This document shows positions 22,483 to 30,800 of a stretch of DNA of 54,277 nt, piece after piece. Position numbers and translations under genes: made by a program. The notes beneath the pieces were generated by a model. The model did not search any database, was not told the DNA's origin, and saw nothing but the letters and a program-made list of their open reading frames with translations. Position 1 is the first letter of the stretch; the number at the start of each line of letters is the position of its first letter. Source of the DNA: a virus; the IMG/VR virus record IMGVR_UViG_3300028025_005704, positions 1-54,277 of that record; one strand, 5' to 3'.

Positions 22483-22755
22483 CTATTCGGAAATAGTCTT
22501 GTATGTCTTGCCGTTGTGTTCGCCACTTAACAGTTTAAATCTGCCATTCTCACGGAAGAATCGACCAGAATGGTCCTTGCCCCATTGGGATCTGCTGTTC
22601 TGTTTTACCATCTGGGCTTGCTTAACTTCACTCAAGTAGACGTACCCTGGGTGGGCAAGTCTTAGAGTGCCGTCCTCAATCCAGTTATACAAAGTCTTGT
22701 ATGTAAGCCCCATTGTGTCGGCAGCTACGATGATCTTGACCATCTTCTCGCTCAT
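22483..22755 (-). CDS. Small HTH DNA-binding protein
   Basis: A 90-residue protein. KIIVAADTMGLTYKTLYNWI (residues 7-26) followed by EDGTLRL is a MerR/Xis-type HTH with wing. The C-terminal part (SGRFFRENGRFKLLSGEHNG) is basic and beta-like. AAGGGAGA lies before the ATG. It sits beside the double-HTH gene 22768-23223, 12 nt away, in one operon. Confidence 0.7.
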   Translation of the reverse strand: MSEKMVKIIVAADTMGLTYKTLYNWIEDGTLRLAHPGYVYLSEVKQAQMVKQNSRSQWGKDHSGRFFRENGRFKLLSGEHNGKTYKTISE

Positions 22756-22767
22756 TGAGAATCTCCC

Positions 22768-23223
22768 TTAAATCGCTGTCCACCATCCGCGGTGGTTTCG
22801 TTTTATGGTACCAGCTTGAAGTCTAGTTTTTGTCAATTCCCACGAATGAGTCAACCGTTCTTTTACTAGCGCAGGTTGGGCTAGAATCTCTTCTCGGTCT
22901 ACTAAGTAGTTTCTTTTGTTACCTAGAACAAAATGTTGTTTAATATACCCCATCTTGATGTAATAAGAAATCTGCCTGGGTGTTACATGGATGAGCTTGG
23001 CTGCTTCATTTGTAGTGATCAGATTGGCCGATGTATCTTTCATTAAAAGTTCTCGCTTAGATTTGCCAGCTAGGCTTTTGACTTGATATAGGTCTACCAA
23101 ATATTGGCGAGACTTACCTGCTACTGGATACTTAGTCAGCCGTCCGTCTCTAGCCCAATAGGTGAGGATTCCCTCGGACATAAAGATTGCTTTAGCTGCT
23201 TCTTTGCGAGTCACTAGTTTCAT
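22768..23223 (-). CDS. Double excisionase-like HTH protein, leaderless
   Basis: A 151-residue protein with two Xis-type HTH units: LVTRKEAAKAIFMSEGILTY (residues 3-22) and LITTNEAAKLIHVTPRQISY (about 70-89), each followed by a wing; it ends with a basic tail (KRNHRGWW). It is paralogous to 17666-18076. TTGCGT/TATACT lie 17 bp apart with the -10 box 6 nt before the ATG, so the mRNA is probably leaderless. A likely DNA-site-binding regulator. Confidence 0.75.
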   Translation of the reverse strand: MKLVTRKEAAKAIFMSEGILTYWARDGRLTKYPVAGKSRQYLVDLYQVKSLAGKSKRELLMKDTSANLITTNEAAKLIHVTPRQISYYIKMGYIKQHFVLGNKRNYLVDREEILAQPALVKERLTHSWELTKTRLQAGTIKRNHRGWWTAI

Positions 23224-23229
23224 TTCGCC

Positions 23230-23258
23230 AGTATAAAGAAAAAAGATCCCAGACGCAA
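23230..23258 (-). promoter_or_regulatory. Leaderless-type promoter within an AAAAGATC/GATCTTTT hairpin
   Basis: TTGCGT (23258-23253), 17-bp spacer, TATACT (23235-23230) on the minus strand. The -35 box lies in the loop of inverted AAAAGATC/GATCTTTT arms, so an upstream terminator and this promoter overlap. Confidence 0.7.
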
Positions 23259-23340
23259 ATCCGAGATCTTTTATTCTCCTAAGCACAAGCCTTATGAAGA
23301 GCTTAGGATTTGCCACCCTAGGTTAAGTGGCAATCGCCAC

Positions 23341-23595
23341 CTACTTATTTTTCGGTGTCGACTTTTTTGCTGGAGCCTTAGCTGGAGCTTTCTTAACAGG
23401 AGCCTTCTTTGCTGGGGCCTTCTTGTTTTCCGCATCCTTTGAAGGCTTGCTCTTTGAAGCTGCCTTCTGCTTCTTGACTACTGCCTTAGCGTACTCGCTA
23501 GGGATAGTCGTTGGCTTGTCGTCGGTAGTGGCTTTGATCAGTTCAATCTTGACTGGCTCAGCCTTCTTCTTAAAAATCTTACTAAAGATTCCCAT
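23341..23595 (-). CDS. Lys/Ala/Pro-rich histone-tail-like protein
   Basis: An 84-residue very basic protein. After a short N-terminal part (MGIFSKIFKKKAEPVKIELI) comes a low-complexity tail of KKAP/AKKA repeats (about residues 50-84), like histone H1 or the tails of actinobacterial HU and topoisomerases. It probably binds nucleic acid non-specifically, perhaps to compact DNA. GGAAGGACAAAG precedes the ATG; it overlaps the 23582 gene by 14 nt. Confidence 0.65.
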   Translation of the reverse strand: MGIFSKIFKKKAEPVKIELIKATTDDKPTTIPSEYAKAVVKKQKAASKSKPSKDAENKKAPAKKAPVKKAPAKAPAKKSTPKNK

Positions 23596-23776
23596 CTTTG
23601 TCCTTCCATTTCCAGACGTCCTCGAGTTGATCTACATCAACAATCGGATCAATCTTATTAATAATTTCCCAAACGTACTCCGTTAGGGTATCTGCTACTC
23701 GTACATCAAGAACATCATAATCTACGAGAATCTGTAAGTGGGCTTCAATCTGACGCCCTGCTTCTTCTTTCATCAT
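23582..23776 (-). CDS. Helical protein, unknown
   Basis: A 64-residue acidic helical protein (MMKEEAGRQIEAHLQILVDY at the start, ending DVWKWKDKDGNL). The start overlaps the stop of the glycosyltransferase gene; the second ATG (23773) is equally possible. It is part of the 23341-24571 chain. No family is recognised. Confidence 0.6.
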   Translation of the reverse strand: MMKEEAGRQIEAHLQILVDYDVLDVRVADTLTEYVWEIINKIDPIVDVDQLEDVWKWKDKDGNL

Positions 23777-24432
23777 ACCTGGTAAATCGCTTCCTTGTGG
23801 TGTAGCACTTTCACATTTGGATCGACCATAATCCTGAACCCTGCAGCTCTTGCATGGTTGCACCAAGAGTAGTCTTCTCCAACATTGGTATCAAAATCAT
23901 AGCCGTCCCAACGGATCTTGTCAATACCAAACCAGGGTCTAGGGATTTTTTCAAACACACCAGACTTCATAGCAACAAAACCGAACCCGACTCCCAGTAC
24001 TTCGAAGTGGTCAAACCAAAGCATGAACTCCGTCTTGTTCACCTTACGAGGCTTTCCGTTATCATCTGCCATTGCTAAAGCAACAGTGCCATTTGGGTTG
24101 GTCTGATACACCCCACTAGTCACATCGAACGGAGATTCGAGGATTGCTTTAAAATCCTCAAGGTTCCATTGGATATCCGAGTCAATCCAGAAGATGGTCC
24201 CGTAAGTGAACTCCCCACTACCGACCTCATTAGTGTCCCAGTTATGGACGAAGGTATTAGTAGCCGTTAGCTCTCTACCGCTAGGGATGAATGAACTTTG
24301 CTTTCCCAAGAACTTGTAGGTCTTACCCTGCTCAGAAAGCCAAGCAAGCGTCTCAAACAAACTTTCAACATACTCAGCATGCATGAGCTTTCCAGGTGTA
24401 GCAATCAGCACGTCATAGTGTGGCTTCGTCAT
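23773..24432 (-). CDS. GT-A-fold glycosyltransferase-like protein
   Basis: A 219-residue protein. The opening YDVLIATPGKLMHAEYVESL, the acidic WIDSDI (about residues 86-91, the DxD that binds metal-UDP-sugar), and the late VGEDYSWCNHARAAGFRIMV follow the layout of GT2-like enzymes of large phages. It would transfer a sugar to DNA, a phage protein or a wall glycan; the acceptor cannot be read from sequence. GGAAGAAG precedes the ATG, inside the end of the 24413 gene. Confidence 0.75.
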   Translation of the reverse strand: MTKPHYDVLIATPGKLMHAEYVESLFETLAWLSEQGKTYKFLGKQSSFIPSGRELTATNTFVHNWDTNEVGSGEFTYGTIFWIDSDIQWNLEDFKAILESPFDVTSGVYQTNPNGTVALAMADDNGKPRKVNKTEFMLWFDHFEVLGVGFGFVAMKSGVFEKIPRPWFGIDKIRWDGYDFDTNVGEDYSWCNHARAAGFRIMVDPNVKVLHHKEAIYQV

Positions 24433-24571
24433 TTACTTCTTCCGTCTCAGTTGTAGAGCATTCCTCGCATGGGCAATACCAGATAGTGTCATAGTGCTTA
24501 ATCTGTTTTACGCAACCGTCATGGAATCCATCCATGCACCATCCGCAAGGTGTAGCCTCGGACTTAGCCAC
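24413..24571 (-). CDS. Small zinc-binding protein, GTG start
   Basis: A 52-residue protein with CGWC, CPC and CEEC clusters plus two His, enough for one or two zinc sites. GTG at 24571 overlaps the TAG of the 24571-25086 gene. The end overlaps the glycosyltransferase start by 20 nt. Easily missed because of its GTG start. Confidence 0.55.
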   Translation of the reverse strand: MAKSEATPCGWCMDGFHDGCVKQIKHYDTIWYCPCEECSTTETEEVNDEATL

Positions 24572-25086
24572 TAACGGACTCTACGACATTCTGCACATAG
24601 CCACTTGTTAATACCCTTATCCTCGTAAAGGATCACTCCCCGTTCACTCACTGGGCATGGGCTTAGATCAACCGTTGACCCACATGGCTCACACTTGGGT
24701 GTCCCAATCCACTGGAGCATCTGCCCAGCTTTCTCGGCGTCTCGAATACCTTGAGCCAAAGCATGTTGTGGTCCAGGGCCAGTTGTCTTACGTAAGAAGA
24801 TCCGGGTATCCTGAGCTACCAGAACTAGATCCTTTTTCACACACTTACAGTTCTGCTTGTTGGCAGTACAGTATTGCTCTCCTGACGCAGATGAGTCATG
24901 AAACCCATCAGCATGTCCGCACATACAGATCGACTTGCTCTTAGCCTTAGACTTCTTGGCTTCTTCTAAAACATCTTCAACTTCATCTACCGAGAAGTCA
25001 AAAGCTGCAAACAGACTTTCATTCTTAATTTCTTCCATAGTCACATCTTCCCGGCTTGACATTTGATTTGTCAAGTCCTTTTCCAT
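24571..25086 (-). CDS. Cys-rich zinc-binding protein, leaderless
   Basis: A 171-residue protein. The N-terminal third is acidic and helical; then CMCGHADGFHDS and YCTANKQNCKC make one metal site, and CEPC plus CAEC near the C-terminus a second. TAGAAT lies 7 nt before the ATG with an extended TGC, implying a leaderless mRNA; an in-frame ATG 16 codons on, with GGGAAGA upstream, is an alternative. The function is unknown. It heads the 23341-25086 operon and borders the origin-like region. Confidence 0.65.
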   Translation of the reverse strand: MEKDLTNQMSSREDVTMEEIKNESLFAAFDFSVDEVEDVLEEAKKSKAKSKSICMCGHADGFHDSSASGEQYCTANKQNCKCVKKDLVLVAQDTRIFLRKTTGPGPQHALAQGIRDAEKAGQMLQWIGTPKCEPCGSTVDLSPCPVSERGVILYEDKGINKWLCAECRRVR

Positions 25087-25487
25087 AAAATTGATTCTAG
25101 CATAAAAAACATACCTATATTGCCTATAAAGCTATTTAACCTATTTAACTTAGATTTACTAAAGGAATAGAGCGTACACATACACGCGTAATAGTAAATC
25201 AATCAAATAGGTTAAATAGATATAGTAGTACCATGTATTATCAGATTTTTAATCTTTTCAAAAACTTTTTTTCTTGATAATAACCACCAAAGTATTATCC
25301 AATTTTTACCCACAAAGATCATCTTTTACCGATAATACTTTTTCTTGACATTCCCTAAAATCTCTGCTACCATTCACCTTCACTATGGTATACTTGACCT
25401 AGCTATATAACCTATCTAACTTAATTTACTACGAGAAAAATCTACAGGATTTCACACCATTCTCTTAGCAAAATAAATCCAATAGCT
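25087..25487. other. AT-rich intergenic region with iteron-like repeats (origin candidate)
   Basis: Four hundred AT-rich bases without a gene. A ~30-bp element (consensus AGCTATWTAACCTAT then TAACTTRATTTACT) occurs at 25130-25160 and 25401-25430 in direct order and at 25193-25221 inverted. A 7-bp unit alternates in orientation: TATTATC 25236-25242, GATAATA 25276-25282, TATTATC 25293-25299, GATAATA 25331-25337. A plus-strand TTGACA/TACCAT pair (17 bp, about 25345-25373) sits inside with no gene in front. This combination is typical of replication origins or partition sites. Confidence 0.65.
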
Positions 25488-26273
25488 CTATAGGTTATCC
25501 ATTTTCTTCTGGTGATCTAGGTAGGGGCATCCAAAAGCATGCTCTCCATTAAAGTATTTTCTGCCAACAGAATTATTCTTATCTAGGTCATCAGAGTTTC
25601 TCTGTCTAACCAGCTCGGCTTGATCCTCAAATTCATTTAGTAAGACCTGCTCAGAGAAGTAGTCCGACGCAGGGGCAAGTTCAAAGCTGTCCACATAGTA
25701 TCTAGGGATAGGGATAAAAGCAGCTAGGGCATCACCTTTTTTGAAGCTGACCGTTCTGTTAGGGTCCGTAAGCTTAAGGTTGAAAGTAAAGTCTCTCCGC
25801 AGCTGGTCCGTTTCCACGACTCCGGTCATAGCCACCACGCCAGGGATAAACAGGTTAGGCGGTTGTATGGTCATCAAGTTAACCCCAAGAGGAGTCTTAA
25901 AGTAAAACGCATGCGAGACCGTTAGGATCCCGTGGCCAAAGTGGCTCTCTATTGTCTGAACCTGCTTCTGATCCTTGTTCCCAAATACAAGTTCTATATC
26001 ACCAGCATGACCAGTTTCACCATTCCAAGTAGCATCAAAGTCATATCTCGAGTGAATAGTAAACCCATACTGATTGCCAATATTCAAAGGCAGGCAGTAG
26101 TAGAAGTTCTTACTAAACCAGTCTCTTTTGATGTTACCTTTTAGTGATTGGACAATCTCCATGAAGTCAGGGATATGCTCTTTTTCTTTAAGCCTCAAAT
26201 AAGGTACAAGTAGTATTTTGCCTTCAGGCACTTCTTCACCAGGGTCATTAATGTATTTTTTATTAGGATTCAT
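25488..26273 (-). CDS. DUF6065-like protein
   Basis: A 261-residue protein. SHFGHGILTVSHAFYFKTPL, GVNLMTIQPPNLFIPGVVAM, GVVETDQLRRDFTFNLKLT and VSFKKGDALAAFIPIPR follow the order I recall for DUF6065, a beta-rich family often found next to 2OG-Fe(II) oxygenases in bacteria and phages. Its activity is unknown. Here it is coupled to the oxygenase at 26263 (overlap 11 nt), which fits an enzyme/partner pair. The start at 26273 has GGA 9 nt upstream. Confidence 0.7.
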   Translation of the reverse strand: MNPNKKYINDPGEEVPEGKILLVPYLRLKEKEHIPDFMEIVQSLKGNIKRDWFSKNFYYCLPLNIGNQYGFTIHSRYDFDATWNGETGHAGDIELVFGNKDQKQVQTIESHFGHGILTVSHAFYFKTPLGVNLMTIQPPNLFIPGVVAMTGVVETDQLRRDFTFNLKLTDPNRTVSFKKGDALAAFIPIPRYYVDSFELAPASDYFSEQVLLNEFEDQAELVRQRNSDDLDKNNSVGRKYFNGEHAFGCPYLDHQKKMDNL

Positions 26274-26883
26274 ATTTTGAAATCCAATCATCAAAGTAGC
26301 TAACATCTTGCGTCCAGAAGGACGAGAGGGTGTACCTTGTTCCGTCTTTAGCTGCCTTCACCCCGTGGCGGTGGCTTTGATCTCCAGGGTGTATGACCAG
26401 CCTACCAGCCTTAGGTTTGACCTCGACATCGTGGTTAGGGTAGTAAGTATGCCCACCCTCAAAGTTATCATTCAGATACACCACAATCCCGAACTCCCTA
26501 TGATGGAACCACTCCGAACCCTCTCCGCTGGAGTCAGTCATGTCATCTACATGAGGGTTTAGGCCAATACCAGGGAACCACCTAATAATAGAAAGATGGT
26601 CAGGATAGACCTTCTCCACTTCGAACGAACGCTCTATCTCTATACCGATTCGATCCCTGATAGCTAGAAGCTTAGCCCCCATGTTTTTGCTAAGTTTTTG
26701 ATAAACGTACTCATCGCTCAGTGTCCGATTATCCCAGAACCCCTGAGACCCAGACACCCTATCCCACTCAGAAACCGACGTGACAAAGGCCAATATGTCC
26801 TGACATTCTTTAGGGGTCAAGAAGTCATCTACAATTTTTGCCCTGAAATTGCCCTTGTAGGTAGCGGTCTCCTCGGTATTCAT
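26263..26883 (-). CDS. 2OG-Fe(II) oxygenase (prolyl 4-hydroxylase-like)
   Basis: A 206-residue protein with H111-x-D113, H173 and R183 (TRYTLSSFW), and the shared core YLNDNFEGGHTYYPN. All residues for iron and 2-oxoglutarate binding are present. TAGAAT lies 7 nt before the ATG, indicating a leaderless transcript. It forms a two-gene unit with the DUF6065-like gene. The substrate is unknown. Confidence 0.88.
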   Translation of the reverse strand: MNTEETATYKGNFRAKIVDDFLTPKECQDILAFVTSVSEWDRVSGSQGFWDNRTLSDEYVYQKLSKNMGAKLLAIRDRIGIEIERSFEVEKVYPDHLSIIRWFPGIGLNPHVDDMTDSSGEGSEWFHHREFGIVVYLNDNFEGGHTYYPNHDVEVKPKAGRLVIHPGDQSHRHGVKAAKDGTRYTLSSFWTQDVSYFDDWISKYES

Positions 26884-27053
26884 AAGATTAATTCTACAGG
26901 CTAGGGACCAAGAACCTGTAAAGTAACTTCCAACGAACCTTCAAACCAACATTCGTTCGAAGTTTGGTAACGAATTTATAACGCTTATGCTTGTTTATCC
27001 TGCACACCCTGCACAGATAAATAAACCCCCACCCACAGCCGTACAATAGTTCC
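26884..27053. promoter_or_regulatory. Divergent promoter region with dispersed motif copies
   Basis: Between divergent genes at 26883 (minus) and 27054 (plus), both with a -10 box 6-7 nt before the ATG (TAGAAT 26896-26891; TACAAT 27042-27047). Two copies of the dispersed motif face each other: AACTTCCAACGAA near 26925 and TTCGTTCGAAGTT near 26952. A shared operator is possible. Confidence 0.55.
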
Positions 27054-27302
27054 ATGGAACGCTACGGCATATCGACCCCTGATACCAGGGATCCGCTTCA
27101 ACGCGCACTAGAGCGTATTGAACTATGTACTTATGCCATCCAAGAAGCTCACTATGAAATAGAGCAACCTCACGATCCAGAGCGCAAAGCAGACTTGCTT
27201 ATTGCTGTAGAGAACATGGCGTTCGAAGCAATGGATCTACTGCACACAACGAAATTACTTGTGTGGGGTCCAGAGGACGAAGAGGGAAAAGAAGAAGACT
27301 AG
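27054..27302 (+). CDS. Small helical protein
   Basis: An 82-residue acidic helical protein (MERYGISTPDTRDPLQRALE at the start, ending DEEGKEED). TACAAT lies 6 nt before the ATG, so it is probably leaderless. Its stop overlaps the stop of the convergent gene 27299-27475. The function is unknown. Confidence 0.6.
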   Translation: MERYGISTPDTRDPLQRALERIELCTYAIQEAHYEIEQPHDPERKADLLIAVENMAFEAMDLLHTTKLLVWGPEDEEGKEED

Positions 27303-27475
27303 CGGTGGAATCTAGGGGGGAATACCGCTTTTATAATCTGCCTCTGCCCCGCAGGAGTCTGACGCATGTCTCTAATAGACGGCATCAAAGCAAACCAGAT
27401 ATAAATTCCTACCCCAATAAAAAATAAAAGCACAAGTATGCCTATTACTAATAGCCAAACACTTGTAGTTTCCAT
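27299..27475 (-). CDS. Small membrane protein, leaderless
   Basis: A 58-residue protein with one long membrane helix (about residues 6-31) and a basic Pro-rich tail (FPPRFHR). TATAAT lies 6 nt before the ATG. It converges on 27054-27302, the two stop codons sharing 4 nt. The function is unknown. Confidence 0.6.
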   Translation of the reverse strand: METTSVWLLVIGILVLLFFIGVGIYIWFALMPSIRDMRQTPAGQRQIIKAVFPPRFHR

Positions 27476-27570
27476 AGATACATTATAGTCCCCGCCGTAT
27501 ATTCCTGATAAAATAGATGCAGGGAGAGACTTCTCTAGCGCCAGCGAGTCTCATGTACAACACAGACAAG

Positions 27571-27600
27571 AAAAAAGGACTGCCCTTTAGGACAGCCCTT
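27571..27600 (-). terminator. Terminator after the 27620-27760 gene
   Basis: GGGCTG/CAGTCC stem (one G-T pair) with a 10-nt loop, then six T on the minus strand, about 20 nt after the stop. Confidence 0.65.
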
Positions 27601-27619
27601 TATTTCGTCACGCCAGCCA

Positions 27620-27760
27620 TTAGAGCCGACGAACACCTTTACGCTTCTGTCTACGGTACTGAACCGCAGCTACTACTACCAATAGCAGAAAGCTTGCAAC
27701 CACGGTTGTCACAGCTCCAGCCCAAAACGAAGCCCAATCTAATACGAATGAAATTGTCAT
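27620..27760 (-). CDS. Small membrane protein
   Basis: A 46-residue protein with one membrane helix (about residues 12-33) and an Arg/Lys-rich end (QYRRQKRKGVRRL). A full AAGGAGGT ribosome site lies 5 nt before the ATG, unusually strong for this window. It is divergent from the large secreted protein gene at 27803. Confidence 0.65.
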   Translation of the reverse strand: MTISFVLDWASFWAGAVTTVVASFLLLVVVAAVQYRRQKRKGVRRL

Positions 27761-27802
27761 TTGTTACCTCCTTAAACATCAAATTAGCATACCCAGAAGT
27801 GG

Positions 27803-30800
27803 ATGTCAAGCATGCTTAAATCAAAATCTTCAAAACTCTTTACCGCCATTCTACTAGCGTTTATGCCAGTATTTAGCGCCACTACAGCCCATGCTACCCC
27901 TCCGACCCCTGCCCAGCAACTGGCGACCTTACAGGCTAACCTGCAGGCGTATACAGCCCAATACAACCAATACCAGCTCCACTACCAGACTTACGCACCA
28001 GCACTAGTCTCAGAGCTTGATACAGCCTCTAGCGCCCTCACAGCCTTTACAGCGGACGTTTCTGTCCTTGCTAATACAGTTGCCACCTTGAACCAGGACA
28101 CCACTGACCTAGCAACAGCACAGGCAAACCTAGCAAACCAGCCAACCGTTATCTCAAATACTGCCTTATCCGTTGACGTTGCAAGAGCTGCATATGATTC
28201 AGCCGTTGCCGCCTACACTCCGCTTCACGCTCTATACACTCCAGCCTTATCAGAACGCAACACTGCTTACGCTGACTACCAGGCGACAGCACAAGGTGGC
28301 ACAGTTACCGAAACTTTTACTAACCGAGTTAAGAACACCTCAGCTCAGTTCTTGGTCAATGGAACTACTCCACTTTCAACGAGCGACAATGCAGGCTACT
28401 CAATCACTAACAACGAGTACTCAGGTACTTACATGTCTGGTGGATCAATCAAGGCATACCAACCGTACGGCTCACTAGTAATCATTCCGCCAAACCAAAC
28501 AGCAACAACTTTCTTCCAGTTCGCAACAGGCGCACTTAACGGAGACTTCAACGCAGTCGTTACTTACACTGACGGATCGACTGGAACACTTACAGTTCCT
28601 AACGGGGTATTTTGGCCAGCAGTTGACGAGCACACTAGAACTCAAGCAGTTACAGCGCCATCAGGAAAGTACATCCAGTCCATCACACTCCCTGCGCACA
28701 ACGACTGGTACTACATGGACAACTTCGTATTTACTTCACAAGTATTCAACGCGACTCTTTACCAAACTTACCTAGACAAGAAAGCAGCTCTAGATTCAAT
28801 TCTTGTTAATTACACACCAGCCGCTGCAACTTACAACCAAGCAGTTGCAAACCTATCCGCTGCCGAAGCAACTTACAACACAGCCCGTGATGCCAGCACG
28901 ACGGCAGCACTTACTGCTCTCGTGACTTCCGAACAAGCTTCATACGATGCTTCATTGACTGCAGTTCAAGATTCCATCACCGATGCATTAGCTTCGAAAG
29001 AAGTTATTGCCGATGCTCTAGCAGCAGTTGTTCTCCCACCAGACTCGTTGGAAGTTACATCAACAAGTGACGAGTATGTTGCTGGCACACTACGCTGGGC
29101 GATCACCCAGGCTAACGCAGTGTCTGGTTCTATTTACGACCGCATCGAGTTTAAGACTGAAGGAACAATCACTCTTACTTCAGATCTTCCACGCATTGCA
29201 GGCAACCTAACAATCGAAGGTCTAACCAAGGAGACAACAAAGATCTCTGGTGCCGACCAGTTCCGCATCTTCCACATCAATTCAGGCATCACCTTGACCG
29301 CCAGCGACCTAACCCTGCAGGACGGTAAGCAGACTTCAGGCGGTATGGTCTTCCAGGACCGCGGTAACTTTAACTCGACTGACATGCGCTTCACTGGACA
29401 GAACGGTGGATCTGCAGTATTCATTGCTAATGCCGGGATAGCAACTTACAACCAAGCAGAGTTCACAAACAACGGCGTTGGTATTGCTGCCGACTGGGGA
29501 TCAACTCCTTCGCTTCCACAGGGCGTCACCACTTGGGTAGGACAGCCAGATTCTGTATTCCAGAACCGCACATACATTTACAACTCAACCTTCTCTAACA
29601 ACAGCTCAGCCATCAACAGCTATCGCTTTACTTGGATCGAGAACTCAACCTTCACCAACAACGGCTACGCTGCAAACATCACTGGACTAAACCGCACAGT
29701 GATTAAGAACTCAATCTTCCAAGGCAATGGCGTTGCTTACTACAACAACGTATGGATGCCACCATCATTCAACATGGGAACAGACAACCGTCTAATCCAG
29801 AACAACATCTTCCGCAACAACGGAACAGCTATCTACAATGATGACGGCTACAACAACGGACAGAAGTTCCCTGGCTGGTCTACCTTTACTGGTAACACCT
29901 TTGTTAGCAACTCAACAATTGTTCGCTACTACAAGTGGAATGGAACTACTAACCAAGAGTTCAGCATCAATGCAGACGTAGCTTCTGCCACTACACCGAT
30001 TACTGATTTTGTGTTCACCGGAAACTCAGTGCCAGTTCTTCAGCCCCCAACTAACGTAACTGCTACCCCAAACCAAGACGGCTCAGTAACTCTCTCATGG
30101 GAACCAGCAGTAGCACTTGGCACAACAGTAGAACGCTACGCAGTTAGCTGGACAACAGAGGGGGCAAATGGCTGGGGAGTAGCTGCAACTTCTACTTCAA
30201 TCACAATTACCCCAGAGCAGTTTGAATCAACTGGTGGCTTTGATAAGACTTATCAGTTTACAGTTCGCGCAGACAACGACACAGTTGGTGTCTACTCTTC
30301 AAACTCTGTAGTAGTCACTGCTGCCGTTGCGGATCCGACTCCAGCGCCAACCCCTGCGCCGACCTTTGCACCAGAGCCACAGCCCTCCACACCAGTAACC
30401 CCAGAACCAGAACCGTCAGAGGAGCCATCGCCAGAACCAACGACAGAACCACAGCCAGAGGAAACATCAGAGCCAGAAACGCCAACCACAGAACCTGTAG
30501 AACCCTCTCCAGAACCTTCTCCATCTGAATCAACTCCTCCTGTTAAACCTGAAGAAGAAGAGCCTATCACTTCTGTAGAGGATTTGCCAGAGGAGATTAC
30601 CCCTGAAGTTCTAATGGAAGTTAATCTCGAAGAGATTGTTGCAACTGACCTAACAGAAGCACAGGCAGAAGCCCTAGTTGAAGCAGCCCTCGAAACCTTT
30701 GAGACAGCAGAGGCTGGAAGCCCAGAGTACGAGCAAGCTCTTGATGCTCTTATGGTTGCAGCCCAGCAAGACGACATTGTGATCGACCCTGCACTTGCAG

